Of a stretch of DNA of 64,000 bases, positions 39,444-48,565 are shown piece by piece. Made by a program: the position numbers and the translations under genes. A model generated the notes under the pieces. The model made no database searches, was not told the origin of the DNA, and was given only the letters and a program-made list of their open reading frames with translations. The DNA is from Gammaproteobacteria bacterium (GTDB taxonomy: Bacteria; Pseudomonadota; Gammaproteobacteria; Ga0077536): positions 115,439-179,438 of the forward strand of contig JAJFJQ010000025.1 in assembly GCA_021773835.1 (NCBI GenBank), in the 5' to 3' direction. Within the stretch, counting starts at the first letter, position 1, and each line of letters opens with the position of its first letter.

Positions 39444-40792
39444 GTGCGAGGTTCAGCTCGATGGGCGATGACCGCCGCGACGCATCCAGCGATCAAGACC
39501 GTGGCGACTGCCATCGCTTCAAGCCTTAATGTGGCAAGGGCGTAATCCACACTGGCATATAGCATGAATACGCAGATCGCCGAAAAGATAAGCGGCAATA
39601 ACGGATAGAGCGGCACCCTAAACTCTTCTGGCGATGTATATCCCCGACGACGGAGGATAAATAGCGCTATCGACACGAGCAGGAAAAACAACCAGAACAC
39701 CGGTGCGCTAAATGCGACCAAGCGTTGGAAAGACTGTTCGCCTGACGCAAAAATCAAAATCAATGCAATCGCAATGCCGCCTTGTGCAACTAACGCATTC
39801 ACGGGCGATTGAAAATCGCCGTGCCAACGCCCTAGCCATCGATAGGTATGCCAACGTCTACCGAACGCGAAAAATATCCGCGAGTTGGTCAGGATCGTCG
39901 CGTTGATATTGGCCAAACACGTGGTACATATTAATAGACTAATGAACAGTGCACCGTAGTCCCCAAGGCTGCTACGAGCAATCTCCGACGCCACCGATCG
40001 GGATAGCCCCAGCCCGGCGTGACCAAGCGCATATTCGAACGAAAAAACCGCTAATAGATAAATTACCGTTATGAGGGCAATGCCAAGTATCAAGGATCGG
40101 ACAAGGTTTCGCCGTGGCTCCTTGACCTCGGCGGCGACCAGGACGATCACGTTCCATCCGCCGTAGGTATATAACACCAAGATAAACGCGAGTTCCAAGT
40201 TTACCGTACCTGGAACGGATACCGGCGTCTCAGTAACCGTCGGCACGGACGGCAGCAAAAAACCTAACGCAATTAAAACAAGGATCCCGAGTACTTTTGT
40301 TGCCGTGAGCAGTTTCTGGGTAGACGTACCGACCTGCAATCCAAACGCGTTCGCCACTGTGAGCGCTGCGACGGCAGCTACGGCAATGTATGAGAAATGC
40401 GCGACGTTGAGTGAATCGTGCAACTGCGCTGCATAACGCGCGAAAATGTAAGCGATAGCCCCGACCCCTGCCGGCTGCACGATCCAAAACGTCATCCATG
40501 CAAACACGAAGGCTAAACGACGCCCATAGGCTTCTTGTAAGTACTCGAAATCGCCGCCGGTTCGATTCAGTACGGTTGCTAATTCCGCATAACACAATGC
40601 TCCTATCAGCGCACAAAGCCCGCCAACTAGGAACACAGCGAATAGCTCCACGGTGCTCGACGTGCTTTTTGCAATTAGCGGAGTCGTCTCATAAATTCCG
40701 GCGCCAATTACCGTACCAATAATTATCGAAATCGCATCGGTCATACCGAGACTTGCTCGCGGTACAGCATCATTTTCGGTTGGGAGGATCAT
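39440..40792 (-). CDS. APC-superfamily amino acid permease
   Basis: This is a twelve-helix transporter (450 aa). The first helix holds the broken-helix motif [17 protein letters not shown] expected for the substrate site, with [26 protein letters not shown] (helix 2-3), [23 protein letters not shown] (helix 6-7) and RIFFAFGRR. It resembles LAT/YfnA-like permeases, and the substrate is unknown. There is no signal peptide. It is divergent from the PEP-CTERM-like gene. Confidence 0.85.
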   Translation of the reverse strand: MILPTENDAVPRASLGMTDAISIIIGTVIGAGIYETTPLIAKSTSSTVELFAVFLVGGLCALIGALCYAELATVLNRTGGDFEYLQEAYGRRLAFVFAWMTFWIVQPAGVGAIAYIFARYAAQLHDSLNVAHFSYIAVAAVAALTVANAFGLQVGTSTQKLLTATKVLGILVLIALGFLLPSVPTVTETPVSVPGTVNLELAFILVLYTYGGWNVIVLVAAEVKEPRRNLVRSLILGIALITVIYLLAVFSFEYALGHAGLGLSRSVASEIARSSLGDYGALFISLLICTTCLANINATILTNSRIFFAFGRRWHTYRWLGRWHGDFQSPVNALVAQGGIAIALILIFASGEQSFQRLVAFSAPVFWLFFLLVSIALFILRRRGYTSPEEFRVPLYPLLPLIFSAICVFMLYASVDYALATLRLEAMAVATVLIAGCVAAVIAHRAEPRT

Positions 40793-40964
40793 TGGTGAGG
40801 GTAAAAACGCCCGATTTGGTTAATATTACCGGTAAAATTTCGTAAAATGACCCTCCGCGTAATGGTAAATAGCTAATGAGTCTGGGATCATTAGCCATGC
40901 CCGAATCCACAACTTTTGGCCCCAACCCACAGCCGATGATAACGGCAATATATGGAGCAAGTTC

Positions 40965-41783
40965 GTGACAAAGTGCAGCAAACGAACACCGCTCACAATA
41001 GCGGCGATAGTTGCCGGCACAACGTTTGCGTTTGCCGCCGGCGCTGCGACAGACATCGTATCGTCGAGCTTCATCATCGACCCGGGGTTGCCAACATTAG
41101 CACCTGATCAATCGATAACTGGATACTCGTCCGTACCCGTTGGCTCGCCTTTCCAACTGCCGGGTGGAGCACCGTTGGGGCCATTCGTTAATGATTTTAC
41201 TTACCCTGCAGCTCGGATCGGGAAGTTTATTTTTGATCCTACCGATGTCACTAGCCTATTTCCTACCGTCGGCAGCAATAACGGACTTGGCGGCAGCACA
41301 GTTGCAATAAAAATGGCCATCACGGATCTCGATACTAATGGTGGTCCGACGCCAGACTCCGATTATTTAGATGTCATCTTCGCATTAAGCCTTACGGATA
41401 CAGATGATGGATCTACGCTCGTCAGGTTATTGACAAACGAGGACGGTGGACTCTCCATCGCTCCACAGTTCCTTACTGGATTCGGTAACCAATCATTAAG
41501 TGCGGCTCCCGATATTGCTACTAATGTATATGACCTCTCTGGTGCGCCGAGTGTTGGTTCCGATTTAGCAGAGTTGTTCTCGGCGAGTGGCGGAGAAGTT
41601 TGGCTGTACCTGATCGACACCGATGATGCCGGTAACAATATTTCATTAGCACAATCGCTACCTGCAGACTTTGCTATAACCGCATCATTCGAGCCAATAA
41701 CTTCAATTCCGGTACCCCCAGCAATATTTTTGCTTGGTAGCGCTATTATCGCCACTGCCTCGTTGGCTCGACGGAAGGGGTAA
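40965..41783 (+). CDS. Exported protein with PEP-CTERM/VPxPA-like sorting tail
   Basis: A signal peptide (TIAAIVAGTTFAFAAGAA) is followed by about 210 residues of polar, Gly/Asp/Ser-rich sequence without a recognised catalytic motif. The C-terminus has IPVPPAIFLLGSAIIATASLARRKG-type architecture: a VPxP motif, one hydrophobic helix and an Arg-rich end. That matches VPLPA/PEP-CTERM tails recognised by exosortases. The start is GTG 40965, 7 nt after GGAG. No exosortase gene is in the window. Families with such tails are often tied to exopolysaccharide loci, and one lies next door. Confidence 0.8.
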   Translation: MTKCSKRTPLTIAAIVAGTTFAFAAGAATDIVSSSFIIDPGLPTLAPDQSITGYSSVPVGSPFQLPGGAPLGPFVNDFTYPAARIGKFIFDPTDVTSLFPTVGSNNGLGGSTVAIKMAITDLDTNGGPTPDSDYLDVIFALSLTDTDDGSTLVRLLTNEDGGLSIAPQFLTGFGNQSLSAAPDIATNVYDLSGAPSVGSDLAELFSASGGEVWLYLIDTDDAGNNISLAQSLPADFAITASFEPITSIPVPPAIFLLGSAIIATASLARRKG

Positions 41784-41837
41784 GACACCTCATAATCATA
41801 CGATTGCCGTACCGGTGAACGCAGGTTGTGCAGCTAG

Positions 41838-43025
41838 TTATTTCCTAATCTTAACGCTCGCAACCATTTCCTCACGAATTTCCGGCGGTAGAGCATCGTC
41901 AACCGTTATTCGAACCGGATGGGCAACTCTACCGAGCCGCATTGGTGTTCGTACTTGCTCCGGCCCTACTCTAGGTTTAGCTTTAACGTTCTCGTAACGT
42001 GACACATACTCTACGACATGCCCTTCGTAACTGTGGGCGCCGATCCCCTTAAAACTTATCACTGCCCGTTGACCCGCCTTTACGAATGCCAGGTCGTCCG
42101 CTTCCACATACGCTTCAACCCATCGATCCGTTTCGTCAACCAGTGTTACCAAAGTGTCGTTGTGATCGACCACCTCTCCAGGCTGCGCATATATCCAAGT
42201 AACGGTCCCATCTCGCGAAGCAACGATCTCAGTTAGCTCAAAACCGGCATCGATTGCTGCTAGGCGTTCAGCTGCTTGGACAACTTGCTGCTCCAATTCA
42301 TCAATCAGCGCTTCCTGCGCACGCTGTTCTCTAATGAGGTTCTCGCGGGTGAGAACAAGCGCATCATCAACGCGGCTCGAGCGTTCAACACTTGTGCGAA
42401 GCTCTGCCTTTAAGACTTTAATCTCTGCCTCAAGTGACCGATGACGGGTCTCTGCAAGTTCCCACTCCGGCCTAGTGATCACTTGTAACAGATATAGGCG
42501 CTCTGCGCGCTCCATGTTGATACGTGCTTGCGCCAGATCTATCGAAACTGCGTCAATACGCGCCTGTATGCTGCGCGCCTTGCCCTCTGCATCAAAGCGC
42601 TCACTTTCAGCCTCAAGTATCTCCCCTTGAAAATCGGGGTTCATCCCCATGTCTTTGGCGGCTGCGAATTCGATTCTGACCTCCGCGAGCCTTGCTTGAG
42701 CCTCTTTGCGACGGGCCATGAGTTCCGTTTGATCGAGGCGTGCAACAAGCTGGCCAGCGATTACCGACTCGCCTTCCGACACAAAAATGTCAGTTAACCG
42801 ACCTGTCTTAGTAGCTGCGATTGCAACCGTTGAGGCGACGACCCGTCCGCGGGTTAGTAGCCAATTACTGCTCCAAATCCAATATCCCCCACAGAAACAT
42901 GCTAGAAGGAACAGCGCTGCAATAAATAATAAACGGGAATTACGTCGCGTTTTAACCGCGCGCTCCTGACGCTCACCAGCGGAAGCTGGACGAGATTCGC
43001 GCGCCTTTAGCTTGCGAAATCGCAC
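41838..43025 (-). CDS. HlyD-family membrane fusion protein of a polysaccharide export locus
   Basis: This periplasmic adaptor is anchored by one N-terminal helix (LLFIAALFLLACFCGGYWIW). A biotinyl-lipoyl half-motif follows (VASTVAIAATKTGRLTDIFVSEG). A long coiled coil (about 100-255) with heptads of Glu/Arg/Leu comes next, then the returning lipoyl half (IVASRDGTVTWIYAQPGE) and a beta-barrel domain. It is the fourth and last gene of a tight leftward operon, 3 bp after the TolC-like gene. HlyD proteins bridge an inner-membrane machine to an outer-membrane duct; here the only inner-membrane machine encoded is a GT2 synthase, and no ABC ATPase is present. Confidence 0.88.
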   Translation of the reverse strand: MRFRKLKARESRPASAGERQERAVKTRRNSRLLFIAALFLLACFCGGYWIWSSNWLLTRGRVVASTVAIAATKTGRLTDIFVSEGESVIAGQLVARLDQTELMARRKEAQARLAEVRIEFAAAKDMGMNPDFQGEILEAESERFDAEGKARSIQARIDAVSIDLAQARINMERAERLYLLQVITRPEWELAETRHRSLEAEIKVLKAELRTSVERSSRVDDALVLTRENLIREQRAQEALIDELEQQVVQAAERLAAIDAGFELTEIVASRDGTVTWIYAQPGEVVDHNDTLVTLVDETDRWVEAYVEADDLAFVKAGQRAVISFKGIGAHSYEGHVVEYVSRYENVKAKPRVGPEQVRTPMRLGRVAHPVRITVDDALPPEIREEMVASVKIRK

Positions 43026-43028
43026 GCA

Positions 43029-45437
43029 CTAACCGTCCACAGGCTGATCGACGCCTGCATGAATACAGTTGCCGCGCGCGATCGCTTGGCCATTTTTGCT
43101 CGTCCCAAGTAGAAGCGCTTTGTAACGGTCGAAGTCATGTATCGCGACTCCTGAGAAATCGCCAACTGCTTCAAGCGACGATTCAATGGTCGCGACGTCG
43201 GCTTCGAAACTCTCTGCTAAAGTGGCAGGACACAAATGACGATGATCGGCACTTACCCCGATCCAAAACCGCTTTGACGCTGACGAAGCGTCATCGACAA
43301 CACGCTTTATCAATTCGCTTCGCCGTGCGGCCTTCGTCCCATATGCCATATACACGACCCCATCGGTACGACGCGTAATTATCTCGCTTAACCTGATTCC
43401 ATCGATCTCACGATCAGCAAACCAGGCAGGAACATCAACGACAAGCGGAATGCTTCCACGCCCCGCTTTGAGAGAATCTAGTAAATCGATAAAGGAAAAT
43501 AATAGTTTCTCGCGACCTGAAGGTTGTTCCCAAGTGGGTAAGGCGTGCGGTTCAATATCTAAATGAACAGCACTAAATCGTCGTCCGATCGGATTTCTGG
43601 CATTGAATTTGATGACTTGGTCAACAAATCGAACCGCTTTCGTTCGTTGCCCGTTGAGAAGCCATTTATGCTCTCCGTTCAACGCTTGAACTTCAACGTT
43701 ATTTCGGCTTGCCAGCTCCAAAAATGGACCTAAGGTCTTTGGTTCAGCGATCAAATCACCTTCCGTGACATACAGAAATACCGTACCGATCCCTCGAGCC
43801 CGCAGCAGATCCACAAAAAACTCCATGGTTTCTGTTTGTTGAAGAAATTCCTTACGCCACACCCACAATGCCCGCATTCCAAGACTGCTATCTCTAGGCA
43901 ACAAACCACCCCAGTCTGCCGAAGCGTCGCCATCAATGAATTTAATCTGCGTAACGTCGGCACCAGTTGCCGAGCTCAGCTCTACCAGTGAACGCTGGAG
44001 ATCGTAGCTACGTTTGAGAACCGCGCGTTCTGCGCGAATATAGTTTATCTCTGCCCGGTTTAACGCAAGCGGGTCATCTGCGACTTCGGCCTTTCTCTCA
44101 GCTATTGCGACGCGCCGATCCTCCGTGGCAAGCGTCAACCCTGCTCGTTCTTTATTTAACTCCGAGCGCGCCGTATCCCAGCTGTGATACGCATCGACAA
44201 CTTCAACAGCAATATCGTTTTGAACCTGCTGTTCACGAAATTCCAACTGTCGGATTATTGCATCGTGTTCATCCCTACGAGCCTTTTTTAGCGGAATTAT
44301 AGCTAATGGGAATCGCGTAATTGCACCAATGCTGAAGCCCTTTAAGAATCTACCTTCACTCTGTTCGCCCGACTCTCCATAGGTTGCAACCAAGTCAATA
44401 TTTGGATCTTGTAGTTCGGCCGACGACTTGCGCGCTTCGGCGATCTTGGTTTTCGCTAGCGCTTCGTCTACCTCGAATCGATTAACGTAAGCAGCAGTTA
44501 ATGCACCATCAAGTGAGTCCGCGGGTTGCCACAGCAATCCTTGAGCGCTAACACCAATCGAGGCATTGGGCGCGCGATTCATTAGTGCATTCAATCGAGC
44601 CTTTGCAGTCGCTAGCAGTTGATGGCTGGCAGCCTGCTCGCTTTGCAAAGTACGAATTTCGTTACGTGCTAATAATGGTTCCCTCGGTAACTTTTGCCCA
44701 TAGCGCACAAGTACGATCGCCCGCTCTCGCCGCTCATCCAGAAAATCGAGCTCGCGCTCCAAGGAGGCGAGTCGTTCGCCTGCAGCGACCGCGTCGAGAT
44801 ATGCCAGCAGCGATTCTCGGTTGACATCCTCTTTAGCACGCCCGTAATTTGCCAGCGCTTCGATGATAGCGGCCTCAGCGGCGTGCATTTTCGCCTTACG
44901 CTCCCACCAACCGCTATACAAAGATTGTGTAAGTCGGGCAAGGATGCCCAAGGGGTAGAATCGCGTGAGTACTGATATTTCTGGGCCTAAGTCTACGTTC
45001 GCCTCGCGTAACTGAGCGCGCGCTTCTATAACGCCAAATACGGCTTCGCGGATTAGCGGATTGCGACCGGCAATAATGCGGGTTAACTCCTCCGGGCTCG
45101 ACGGCGTAAATTCCGACAGCTGAGGATCCGCCTCCACGCGAAGCTGATCAATCAATCCCTTCTCTTTTAAAATCGCACGCAGCAGATCCGTCGCGCGGGC
45201 ATCGAGCGGATTATCTTCCAGTGCAACGAGAGTACTCACCAGCGCCTGGTCGAGATCTCCTGCTGCATAATCGATCAATGCTTCGTCGAACGCTTTAGAT
45301 CCTGGCGCTCGCACCTCAGAACGATCGACGCCCACCGTTGCGCACGCACCTACCAAAAGCAGCAGCACCAACGGCCCGAAACGCAGGAAACCGGTAAATA
45401 AACGCTTTGTAATTGCGACGTTGCTTCGATCGTGCAC
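43029..45437 (-). CDS. TolC-like outer-membrane lipoprotein fused to a TIM-barrel/glycosidase-like domain
   Basis: The lipoprotein signal ends at LLLVGAC (Cys near residue 32). Residues about 50-110 are a short helical (TPR-like) segment. From about 110 to 505 there are two coiled, Ala/Glu/Arg-rich halves with short beta stretches, as in TolC/OEP duct proteins (FYPLGILARLTQSLY and FSIGAITRFPL are the likely barrel strands). From about 525 to 790 comes a different fold: MRALWVWRK, GIGTVFLYV, FSAVHLDIEPHALPTW, IPLVVDVPAWF, DGVVYMAYG and RFWIGVSAD. These look like successive beta strands of a glycosidase-type (beta/alpha)8 barrel with an acidic pair at strand 4. The fusion is unusual. The gene lies 1 bp after the GT2 synthase. 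The enzymatic role is inferred, not shown. Confidence 0.78.
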   Translation of the reverse strand: MHDRSNVAITKRLFTGFLRFGPLVLLLLVGACATVGVDRSEVRAPGSKAFDEALIDYAAGDLDQALVSTLVALEDNPLDARATDLLRAILKEKGLIDQLRVEADPQLSEFTPSSPEELTRIIAGRNPLIREAVFGVIEARAQLREANVDLGPEISVLTRFYPLGILARLTQSLYSGWWERKAKMHAAEAAIIEALANYGRAKEDVNRESLLAYLDAVAAGERLASLERELDFLDERRERAIVLVRYGQKLPREPLLARNEIRTLQSEQAASHQLLATAKARLNALMNRAPNASIGVSAQGLLWQPADSLDGALTAAYVNRFEVDEALAKTKIAEARKSSAELQDPNIDLVATYGESGEQSEGRFLKGFSIGAITRFPLAIIPLKKARRDEHDAIIRQLEFREQQVQNDIAVEVVDAYHSWDTARSELNKERAGLTLATEDRRVAIAERKAEVADDPLALNRAEINYIRAERAVLKRSYDLQRSLVELSSATGADVTQIKFIDGDASADWGGLLPRDSSLGMRALWVWRKEFLQQTETMEFFVDLLRARGIGTVFLYVTEGDLIAEPKTLGPFLELASRNNVEVQALNGEHKWLLNGQRTKAVRFVDQVIKFNARNPIGRRFSAVHLDIEPHALPTWEQPSGREKLLFSFIDLLDSLKAGRGSIPLVVDVPAWFADREIDGIRLSEIITRRTDGVVYMAYGTKAARRSELIKRVVDDASSASKRFWIGVSADHRHLCPATLAESFEADVATIESSLEAVGDFSGVAIHDFDRYKALLLGTSKNGQAIARGNCIHAGVDQPVDG

Positions 45438-45438
45438 G

Positions 45439-46749
45439 TTAATAAATTCTCATATTGTCGCGAACCTTTTCAGGTGCGAACGGGTCGTTATAAGACGAGC
45501 GAAATAGCAGCTCCTGAGTTACCGCAATGATTCGCACGGACTTCAATATCAGTCGGTAGAAGCTATACATCGGGATCGCAATACCGATATCAGATAGATC
45601 AATCGTGCGTTCGGTTATCAGCAACCCCATTAGAGCGCGTAAAAAATTCAACCCAAGGTGGAGAATTATCACTGCGATCAGGATGTACCCATACTCCCCA
45701 GGGTATGTAGTGACAATATCGATCATATAGATCAACCAAATCACGGGAAGGATCGCGACAAAGAAAAAAGTATCTAGAAACGATATGAAATTACTCAGCG
45801 TAAAGCTGGCTTGTTTCGGATTAAAAATATCACTGTGCTTGCGGGCGCGATTCCTTATGATGTTCCTATCCCAACGCATCCGTTGCTTGTACCAATGTCG
45901 CCATGTAATGGGCGCTGTGGTTAGGCAGGCTGCGCTGCCCGCGAAGGCGATCTGCAACCCAAGTTTTCGCGTACGGATTGTAACGTCGGAATCATTACCA
46001 GGCCCAGGCTCGATGCCGCCGATTCGCGTGAGTAAATCGCGTCTAAATGCGCCGATAGCTCCGGGTACAATCGATAGTATGCCCATTGCCGCTTTGAACC
46101 TGCGACCAAGCGACAACGAGATCAAATACTCTAAGGCTTGCAGCCGAGTTAACAAATTAGCATGGTGATTTCGGACACCAAGATCGCCACTAACTGCACC
46201 AACTTTCGGATTTTCGAAATGAACCATAAGATTGGACACGACATCACGAGCTAACGTCGAATCGGCATCCATAAACACAACAAATTGGCCACGTGAAACG
46301 CTTAGTCCAAAATTAAGGGCGGCCGATTTACCTTGGCGTTCGACATTCCTGAAAACGCTAACTTGGGGCTGACGTCGTAATTCCTCAAACTGCGCTAAGG
46401 TACTGTCCGTAGATCCATCGTCAACGACGATAATTTCGATATTTGGATAGTCTTGCTCGCGGAGCGACGACACCGTTTGGTTAATTCGTTGACCCTCGTT
46501 GTAGGACGGAACGATAATCGAAACTAGTGGCGCCGTAGCAGCGGGAAACGGTGTTGCAACACGATCGAAACGGCCAGCAAAAAAAAGAAACAATACGTAG
46601 ACATTTGCGGCCGCATAGCGCGGAAGCTCGAGAAATATCACGGCCCAAAACACTCTAAAATACTGATCTGGTGACAGTAAGAATAACCAGTCCCAGGCGT
46701 CGACAATGTAATACCAAGTATCGACGATTGCAGCAACGAGACTATCCAT
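45439..46749 (-). CDS. Processive-type family 2 glycosyltransferase (polysaccharide synthase)
   Basis: This inner-membrane synthase has two N-terminal hydrophobic segments, a cytoplasmic GT-A domain and several C-terminal helices. Motifs in order: VSIIVPSYNEGQRI, VVDDGSTDSTLAQF, the DxD-type FMDADSTLARDV, the acceptor-site aspartate region GPGNDSDVTIRTRK, and QRMRWDRN, which satisfies the QxxRW signature of processive beta-glycan synthases. No PilZ domain is attached. The polymer cannot be predicted reliably, and both GlcNAc and glucose polymers are possible. It is second gene of the operon, 11 bp after the GGDEF-like gene. Confidence 0.88.
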   Translation of the reverse strand: MDSLVAAIVDTWYYIVDAWDWLFLLSPDQYFRVFWAVIFLELPRYAAANVYVLFLFFAGRFDRVATPFPAATAPLVSIIVPSYNEGQRINQTVSSLREQDYPNIEIIVVDDGSTDSTLAQFEELRRQPQVSVFRNVERQGKSAALNFGLSVSRGQFVVFMDADSTLARDVVSNLMVHFENPKVGAVSGDLGVRNHHANLLTRLQALEYLISLSLGRRFKAAMGILSIVPGAIGAFRRDLLTRIGGIEPGPGNDSDVTIRTRKLGLQIAFAGSAACLTTAPITWRHWYKQRMRWDRNIIRNRARKHSDIFNPKQASFTLSNFISFLDTFFFVAILPVIWLIYMIDIVTTYPGEYGYILIAVIILHLGLNFLRALMGLLITERTIDLSDIGIAIPMYSFYRLILKSVRIIAVTQELLFRSSYNDPFAPEKVRDNMRIY

Positions 46750-46760
46750 TTCAATCGCGC

Positions 46761-47888
46761 TCAGTTTCTGCTCAGCGGCCGTACAGTGTCGCCACCGGCA
46801 AGTCGCGCCTCGCGCAAATGGTCCATTGCATTATCGAATATTGACTGTGGCCCGGTAATCTCGGTAGTCAAGCTCGTGAAACCGATCGACGCGGTAATGT
46901 TACGTTCTTCAGGATTGTCATTGAGGCGGTCAACGTGCTCTCGCAATCGGTTGGCGAAAATACTAGCGCCTTCAAAAGGCGTATCCGTCAGAATTAGCGT
47001 TAGAATCGTCTGGTCGAAGACAGCCGCCGCATCGGAATCGCGCAACGACTCTTTCGCGATGCCGGCAAAGTCACGTAATTTTCGAGCCGAGGCCTGACGC
47101 CCGTGCTCCACTTCGAATTCATCAAGTCGATCGATTTCTGCGATAACAATACTCAAGGATCGATCGTAGCGAAGCGCGCCCGCAAACTCTTGTGCAAGCC
47201 GTTCCTCGAAATAATCGAAACTATATACGTTCAGTTCTGGATCGATGAGGCTTCCGGCCGCGATGTCACCTTCCATTGTCCCTCTAGATGCGACCAGTAT
47301 TCCTTTAGCGCTGATCCGATAGATATAAAGGGTCCGGACAAATGCCCGCTCTACACCAAACTGTTGAATACATGCGAGGCATTGGCAATCGATTTCAGGT
47401 TCGGTGAATACGTGTGCGCACGCACCGCAAACATAGTCCGTCGATACCTTTTCGTAATCGACGCCAATATGTTTTAGCTCTACATCACATTTGGGGCAAA
47501 GATAACGAATTCCATCTTGAAATTCCGGCTCAGCACCCGTGTATCCACACGAGTAGTGGTGGATCATATCGGTTTCAACGATATTCGAGCTGCGACAATT
47601 AACGCACACTTCGCGGAAATTGATCGCGAATTGTCGACGTTCGCAAACGCAAAGATGAATCTTGTCGAAGAATTGTTTTTCGAGATATCCAAGATCGGCT
47701 AGAAGGTCCAAGTGCTTCACTTCATCACCGGGACGAGTCTCGAAGACTTCTTGCGCTAACTCGTAGCAATACCCAATCGATGAGGCGAGGTTCGAGACTG
47801 GCTCTAAGGTATCGATCGCACCGGGCGTCGTCAGTCTCTGTAGTAAGACAACGCGCCTGTCACTAGTAATGTTATCTAAGTCGGTCAT
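46761..47888 (-). CDS. Cysteine-rich (TackOD1-like) protein with degenerate GGDEF domain, probable c-di-GMP receptor
   Basis: The N-terminal half is soluble and carries several CxxC zinc-ribbon pairs (CVNCRSSN, YLCPKCDVELKHIG, YVCGACAHVF, CQCLACIQQFGVERAF), an arrangement like the TackOD1 domain. The C-terminal 170 residues follow the GGDEF fold (LSIVIAEIDRLDEFEVEHG, ITASIGFTSL), but the GGDEF signature is replaced by DQTIL. Five residues before it RDSD is kept, which is the RxxD inhibitory-site motif at the canonical distance. So it is probably catalytically dead but able to bind c-di-GMP, as PelD does. It is first gene of the polysaccharide operon and likely controls the synthase. Confidence 0.82.
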   Translation of the reverse strand: MTDLDNITSDRRVVLLQRLTTPGAIDTLEPVSNLASSIGYCYELAQEVFETRPGDEVKHLDLLADLGYLEKQFFDKIHLCVCERRQFAINFREVCVNCRSSNIVETDMIHHYSCGYTGAEPEFQDGIRYLCPKCDVELKHIGVDYEKVSTDYVCGACAHVFTEPEIDCQCLACIQQFGVERAFVRTLYIYRISAKGILVASRGTMEGDIAAGSLIDPELNVYSFDYFEERLAQEFAGALRYDRSLSIVIAEIDRLDEFEVEHGRQASARKLRDFAGIAKESLRDSDAAAVFDQTILTLILTDTPFEGASIFANRLREHVDRLNDNPEERNITASIGFTSLTTEITGPQSIFDNAMDHLREARLAGGDTVRPLSRN

Positions 47889-48361
47889 TTTTCAAATCAT
47901 GCGTTGGCCAGCGTCACGTCACCTTCTCCTATCATATACTTAATAAATATCATTAGATTATGCATATAACTTATTGAATATTCAACGTTTAGAGTTATAA
48001 ATTACAATAATTTTCTAAACATTGAGATGCGGCCGATACGGGTCTGAGGTGGCGATGCGTAATTTAGCGTTCAAGCAACTCACGGCGTCGATGAACAAAG
48101 CAGAAAAAGTGACTATAATTCAGTAGGTTAATAATCTGGTGGGGACGAACTGAGTAGACACGAGAAAACGCCGTTCTGTGCGGCGCGGGCTGAGCACTAA
48201 TTCGGCGTGCGCCGCTCCGCTAGTAATTCAGACTCGATCAAAGGCTATTGTAAGGCCGTAACGGCCGGTTCGAATGGAGGCAGCGAACGCAATACAGAGG
48301 GTTGAACACCAGGTTGGTTGGGCGGTATCGCAATTTAAAAAGGCGCGAGGAGACTCAATTT
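47889..48361. other. AT-rich promoter region upstream of the polysaccharide operon
   Basis: No gene visible. The block from about 47930 to 48020 is strikingly AT-rich relative to its surroundings and lies immediately before the operon's first gene. Between 48150 and 48270 there are short GC hairpins (CGGCGTGCGCCG; GGCCGTAACGGCC at 48254-48266). Confidence 0.5.
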
Positions 48362-48565
48362 GTGAATCGTTCAAACGGACAAACGGCGAAAAGCCATCTG
48401 CCAGAGGTTGTGGCGATGCTGGCCCTCAGTGCCGCTGTAATCACTGTCGTTTCAGTTCTTGCGGCCGTAATCGATCTCTCTGCCGAACAGGCGGCAAAAA
48501 TCTCGATCGCGTACGTGATCCTTGGCGGCATGCTACTCGACCGTCTCCCCTCCTTTAGTAACTAG
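48362..48565 (+). CDS. Small membrane protein, unknown function
   Basis: I do not recognise this gene. A GTG at 48362, 9 nt after GAGGAG, gives 67 aa: a short polar head (NRSNGQTAKSHL), a hydrophobic helix (MLALSAAVITVVSVLAAVI), a short acidic turn, and a second weaker helix (ISIAYVILGGMLL). Upstream starts in the same frame exist but lack ribosome binding sites. It stands alone between the polysaccharide operon promoter and the phosphodiesterase gene. Confidence 0.5.
   Translation: MNRSNGQTAKSHLPEVVAMLALSAAVITVVSVLAAVIDLSAEQAAKISIAYVILGGMLLDRLPSFSN

Noticed and set aside
41838..45437. HlyD plus TolC-like genes as a type I secretion system for the giant RTX protein
   Set aside because: No ABC-type secretion ATPase is present, the genes sit in the GT2 operon, and the TolC-like part carries an enzyme-like domain. 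A role in RTX export cannot be excluded, but the operon context favours polysaccharide export.
46761..47888. Active diguanylate cyclase
   Set aside because: The GGDEF signature is replaced by DQTIL, so synthesis of c-di-GMP is unlikely. Only the I-site is kept.
48254..48285. GGTTCGAAT sequence resembling a tRNA T-loop
   Set aside because: The flanking five bases do not pair as a T-stem, and no D-arm or anticodon arm is found upstream.
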